A stretch of 64,000 nucleotides of DNA from NCBI GenBank assembly GCA_039794245.1, contig JBDIVS010000013.1:1-64000 (forward strand). Direction: 5' to 3'. The stretch is from DAITQM01 sp039794245 (lineage in GTDB: Bacteria > Pseudomonadota > Gammaproteobacteria > Xanthomonadales > Wenzhouxiangellaceae). The notes under the pieces are model-generated. The model was not told the origin of the DNA and ran no database searches. It saw only the letters and a list, made by a program, of their open reading frames with translations. Shown piece by piece: positions 59,465-64,000 of the stretch (position 1 is its first letter; each line of letters begins with the position of its first letter). The translations under genes and the position numbers were made by a program.

Positions 59465-60199
59465 ATGAAAGTGTTCACAAGCCTGCTCGCCGGCCTGCTG
59501 CTCGCCGCGCCTGCCTTCGCCCGCTGGACAGCGGATCAGCCGCCGGCGCCGAAGGCGGCGAATCCGGCTGAGATCAGGGCCAGTGTCACCGATCCGGTCG
59601 GCGACAATTTCAATCCCGGGCCCGACCTGACCGGTTTTTCCGCCACCACCGATGGGACTAATCTGACGATGGTGTTGACTTTTGCCGGGGCGATCGAGCC
59701 GCCGCCCGGCACCGGTGGCGGGAACGAAGTGGTTGGCGGTATCGATATCGATACCGATCAGAATGGGGCGACCGGTGATCCCGCAGGTGCCATTGTTGGC
59801 ACCTTCTGCCCGCAGCCGCCGGCCGGTTTCGGGCCGGAATTCGAGGTCAGTCTGTTTACGTTCGATCCCCTGACCGGCACCGCGGACGTCCTGGAAACCG
59901 CCGGCTTCACCCCGGTGGGCACTGCCGATGTGACGTTCGCCGCGACTTCGGTCACCATCGTCGTCGCCAACAGCGTGCTCGGCGGTGACGACGGCATCGC
60001 CGATCTGGCGACCGTGATCGGTAACAGCGCCACCCCCACCGATTGTGCGCCGGACGGCGCGGTGCTGGCCAGCGATCTGCAAGGCACCGTCCCGCCGGCA
60101 GCCGCGGTTCCGGCGTTGTCTGTGGCGGGCCTGATGGCGTTGCTGCTGCTTCTGGCCAGCGTGGCCGTTGTCGTGATGCGCCGCCGCGCTGCGGCATAA
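59465..60199 (+). CDS. Secreted protein with IPTL-CTERM-like sorting tail
   Basis: A 244-residue protein with a signal peptide (residues 1–19, LLAGLLLAAPAFA) and a beta-rich extracellular body. The body contains PVGDNFNPGPDLTGFSATTD and GGIDIDTDQNGATGDPAG, with Asp-rich turns that could bind calcium. The tail (VPALSVAGLMALLLLLASVA then RRR) matches the PTLS-x-G, helix, Arg-cluster layout of IPTL-CTERM proteins, which are processed by an exosortase-like enzyme elsewhere in the genome. Two Cys flank the body. Its function is unknown. Confidence 0.75.
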   Translation: MKVFTSLLAGLLLAAPAFARWTADQPPAPKAANPAEIRASVTDPVGDNFNPGPDLTGFSATTDGTNLTMVLTFAGAIEPPPGTGGGNEVVGGIDIDTDQNGATGDPAGAIVGTFCPQPPAGFGPEFEVSLFTFDPLTGTADVLETAGFTPVGTADVTFAATSVTIVVANSVLGGDDGIADLATVIGNSATPTDCAPDGAVLASDLQGTVPPAAAVPALSVAGLMALLLLLASVAVVVMRRRAAA

Positions 60200-60224
60200 G
60201 CCGTCGTCGGGTATTTTGGGTTTG

Positions 60225-60249
60225 GGGCGCCGCGCCAGGCGCGGCGTCC
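60225..60249 (+). terminator. GC-rich hairpin after the IPTL-CTERM-like gene
   Basis: GGGCGCCGCGCC and GGCGCGGCGTCC pair over up to 12 bp around a single A, 25 bases after the stop. No U-run follows. It lies between this gene and the convergent membrane protein gene, so it may serve both. Confidence 0.4.
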
Positions 60250-60354
60250 TGCCATCCGGCCCAGGCGGGGTGGTCGAGGTCCACTCGAAGGACGGCCTCG
60301 AAGGCCGGGCTCGAAGAACGGAGTTACCCGTTCGGATAACGCCGGCAGGCCGTT

Positions 60355-60915
60355 TCAGCCGGCAGCCGGCCAGAGCCAGGCGAAGGTGCCGGCGGTGACC
60401 AGGGCATAGACCGCGCCGTCGATAAAGAAGCGGGTGGTGGTGCGCCATGGTTGCCCATCCCAGATCGAATCGGGCATATTGCCCAGCACATAGGGCAGAA
60501 AGGCGATGGCGCCGGTCAGCCGGAACACCGTCAGGTAGTCGCTGCCCGGCGGCAGGGTCTGGAATGCGGCGTAAGCGGTGAACAGGCTGACCAGGATCAG
60601 GTACAACCCCCACAGCGCCAGGGACTTGCCCATCGCCCAGCCGCCGGTGACGGTGACAAACCCAACCGGCCCCTGCTTGAATTTAGCCTCCATTGCCTCG
60701 CGGTCGCCCGCCTGCATGACACCGCAGTGCGGGAACATGTAGCGTCCCGGCGCGATGTTGTGGGCACGCAGCACGGCCAGAAACTCCGCCTCGCCGGCGA
60801 GCGGCGCAAAATCCTTATTGTGCGTTTTCAGCACCATGTGAATGATGGAACTGGCGACGAAGACCAGCACGGCCGATGCCAGGATCGGCAACCAAAGCGC
60901 GGTGATGAAAGTCAT
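60355..60915 (-). CDS. Conserved hypothetical membrane protein
   Basis: A 186-residue inner-membrane protein with four helices (about 7–25, 97–115, 125–145, 165–182). A cytoplasmic or periplasmic loop of about 60 residues holds HNIAPGRYMFPHCGVMQAGD, with a Cys-His pair. The N-terminal SSIIHMVLKTHNKDFAPLAG is distinctive, but I cannot assign a family or function. It follows glnS on the same strand, separated by a hairpin. Confidence 0.7.
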   Translation of the reverse strand: MTFITALWLPILASAVLVFVASSIIHMVLKTHNKDFAPLAGEAEFLAVLRAHNIAPGRYMFPHCGVMQAGDREAMEAKFKQGPVGFVTVTGGWAMGKSLALWGLYLILVSLFTAYAAFQTLPPGSDYLTVFRLTGAIAFLPYVLGNMPDSIWDGQPWRTTTRFFIDGAVYALVTAGTFAWLWPAAG

Positions 60916-60939
60916 AGCAGTTTACCCCCTGGTGAGTGA

Positions 60940-60962
60940 CCCCGCCCGCAGGCCGGGCGGGG
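60940..60962. terminator. Hairpin between glnS and the membrane protein gene
   Basis: CCCCGCCCG and CGGGCGGGG form a perfect 9-bp stem with a 5-base loop. It lies 63 bases after the glnS stop on its strand and just upstream of the membrane protein start. A U-run is lacking on the minus strand. Confidence 0.45.
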
Positions 60963-61025
60963 CGTTGTTACGGGCGCTTCCGGACAGGTCCGACGACCCT
61001 TGAAGCCGCCCCCGAAATCGTTATT

Positions 61026-62795
<1,770 letters not shown>

Positions 62796-62905
62796 CGGGG
62801 GGCGATATGATCGCATACCTGCCGGCGTTCTGACAGCGATCGGCCGTTTTCCCGGTCTCACTTGAGACTGTTCCCGACATTCTGTCCGCGCTTGAGGATT
62901 GCACC

Positions 62906-63880
62906 ATGCAGATTTCGCCCCGCCTCCTCGGCTCTCTCGCTTTGGTTGTATTGTTCATCGGCCTTGCGCCGCCCATCGCCGCCCGCGAGCGCTCGCCGTT
63001 TCCGACCGACATCCTGGTCGAGACCTTCGGCTACGGGCCGGGCACGCCGAGCAACATCGACTACGACGAAATTTACCAGGGTTGCCCGGTGCGCGACTGC
63101 ATTCCGGCGTTGACCGCGCCGGAATACCTCGCCGCCGGCGACGCCGATTTCATGCAGGCCGGCGACCTGGTGCTGGGGGTCGAGATCAACGGCGATGCCC
63201 GGGCCTATCCCGAGCTCATCATGAACTTCCACGAGATCGTCAACGACACGATCGGCGGCGTGCCGGTCGCGGTGACCTTCTGCCCGCTGTGCGGCTCGGG
63301 TGTCGCGTTTGAACGGCGGGTGGCCGGCGAGGTCGTCGAATTGGGCGTCTCGGGCCTGCTGCACGGCAGCGATCTGGTGATGTACGACCGCAAGACCGAT
63401 TCCCTCTGGCAGCAGATCACCGGCGAGGCGGTCATCGGGCCCAGGCGCGGCGAGGTGTTAAAGACGGTGCCCCTGGCCATGGTCGATTGGAAAAGCTGGC
63501 GCGCGGCGCACCCTAAGACCCGGGTGTTGAGCCGCGACACCGGCCACGTCCGGGATTACAGCCGCGGCCCCTATGGCAACTACGCCGCCAGCGATCAGGT
63601 CATGTTCCCGGTCCAGAAGCGAGACCTTAAGCTGCACCCGAAAACCGTTGTCCACGGCTTTACGATCGGCGGCCAGCCGTTCGCCGTGCTCGATTCGGCG
63701 CTCGCCGGGGATGAACCGATCGCCGCCGAATTCGGTGGCCGTCAGCTCACGATCCGCCGTACCGCGGGCGGCGGCGTAATCGCCGGCGACCCGGCCGGCG
63801 GCGAAAGCTGGCACGGCATGCGGCTTTTCTGGTTCGCCTGGTACAACTTCCATCCCGATACCGCGCGCCTGCCGGAATAA
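62906..63880 (+). CDS. DUF3179 domain secreted protein
   Basis: A 324-residue protein with a signal peptide (residues 1–26) and the DUF3179 domain. It begins with CIPALTAPEYLAAGDADFMQ, then GVEINGDARAYPELIMNFHE and VTFCPLCGSGVAFER, the conserved FCPLC(G/N) motif whose Cys pair may bind metal or form a disulfide. The domain ends WFAWYNFHPDT. The function of this widespread family is unknown. The ATG has no strong ribosome site, but the signal peptide fixes the start. Confidence 0.88.
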   Translation: MQISPRLLGSLALVVLFIGLAPPIAARERSPFPTDILVETFGYGPGTPSNIDYDEIYQGCPVRDCIPALTAPEYLAAGDADFMQAGDLVLGVEINGDARAYPELIMNFHEIVNDTIGGVPVAVTFCPLCGSGVAFERRVAGEVVELGVSGLLHGSDLVMYDRKTDSLWQQITGEAVIGPRRGEVLKTVPLAMVDWKSWRAAHPKTRVLSRDTGHVRDYSRGPYGNYAASDQVMFPVQKRDLKLHPKTVVHGFTIGGQPFAVLDSALAGDEPIAAEFGGRQLTIRRTAGGGVIAGDPAGGESWHGMRLFWFAWYNFHPDTARLPE

Positions 63881-63895
63881 TCGGGCGGGGCGGAG

Positions 63896-63930
63896 TGCAT
63901 AAATTGTAATTCTGATTTACAATTTATGCA
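63896..63930. promoter_or_regulatory. Perfect 14-bp palindrome at the AAA ATPase start
   Basis: TGCATAAATTGTAA and TTACAATTTATGCA are perfect inverted arms around seven bases, and the last base is the A of the ATG. The core TTGTAATTCTGATTTACAA resembles the palindrome before the other AAA ATPase (11967–11981). The outer TGCATAAATT also matches the end of the 233-bp repeat. A repressor bound here would block translation or transcription start. Confidence 0.55.
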
Positions 63931-64000
63931 TGTCAAAGCCACGTAAGTTCGAAATCATCCTCCGCGACCTGGCCCGCCAATACCCGGCGCTGACCGTGAC
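63930..64000 (+). CDS. AAA+ ATPase (AAA_14/DUF4143 type), cut by window end
   Basis: The first 23 codons read MSKPRKFEIILRDLARQYPA and then LTV, which matches the start of the AAA_14 family just before its Walker A motif (compare ELLQQLKEFPVVTVLGPRQS at 11959). The rest lies outside the window. Such ATPases often stand alone with a C-terminal nuclease-like DUF4143 domain; their function is unknown. The start sits at the edge of a palindrome. Confidence 0.6.
   Translation, partial: MSKPRKFEIILRDLARQYPALTV

Overview
The window reads as a chromosomal segment of a GC-rich gammaproteobacterium. The evidence is gene order: radC–coaBC–dut–algC, arsC–wrbA–yihY, and frr–uppS–cdsA–rseP–bamA–skp–lpxD–fabZ–lpxA–lpxB–rnhB all match the usual arrangement in Pseudomonas and its relatives. 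Cytochrome bd oxidase, a sulfide:quinone oxidoreductase close to that of Acidithiobacillus ferrooxidans, and mercury genes suggest a sulfide-exposed, low-oxygen or metal-rich habitat. The genus cannot be fixed from sequence alone.

Layout. 1–530: tandem copies of a tRNA 3' end plus a hairpin, then a decayed repeat element. 532–3631: cydPABX. 3701–10803: sulfide locus, in which a rhodanese–BigR-type regulator pair diverges from sqr–DUF2892–RND adaptor–RND pump–OsmC. 10864–16434: accessory stretch bounded by copies of a 233-bp miniature element, holding a broken AAA ATPase, secreted-protein remnants, merCA and a DUF3014 gene. 16617–19776: AsmA-like protein and an ECF sigma / anti-sigma / PDZ operon. 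19904–21260: broken IS3-type element. 21289–30138: EamA transporter, zapE, hydrolase, cytochrome c, radC, coaBC, dut, algC. 30384–38858: gshA divergent from a complete Opp-type ABC importer with two substrate-binding proteins. 38926–45460: lipoprotein, cobalamin adenosyltransferase, small asparaginase-like gene, acyl-CoA dehydrogenase, wrbA, arsC, yihY, tlpA. 45379–56392: envelope-biogenesis cluster. 56405–59319: decayed RND efflux locus. 59465–64000: IPTL-CTERM-like secreted protein, membrane protein, glnS, DUF3179 protein and the start of an AAA ATPase.

Functionally, the most coherent accessory unit is the sulfide locus. SQR would make persulfide and pass electrons to quinone, the rhodanese and OsmC proteins handle sulfane sulfur and peroxides, and cytochrome bd, which resists sulfide, could accept the electrons. 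The RND pump is translationally coupled to these genes. A palindrome lies in the spacer of both divergent promoters and is the obvious candidate operator for the thiol-based regulator.

The clearest unexplained element is the 233-bp family: five copies, terminal inverted repeats, and 4-bp target duplications on two copies. It has no transposase here, and it supplies a gene's stop codon at 40453. A second is a 161-bp stretch bounded by perfect 16-bp inverted repeats after gshA. A third is a similar palindrome in front of both AAA-type ATPase genes.
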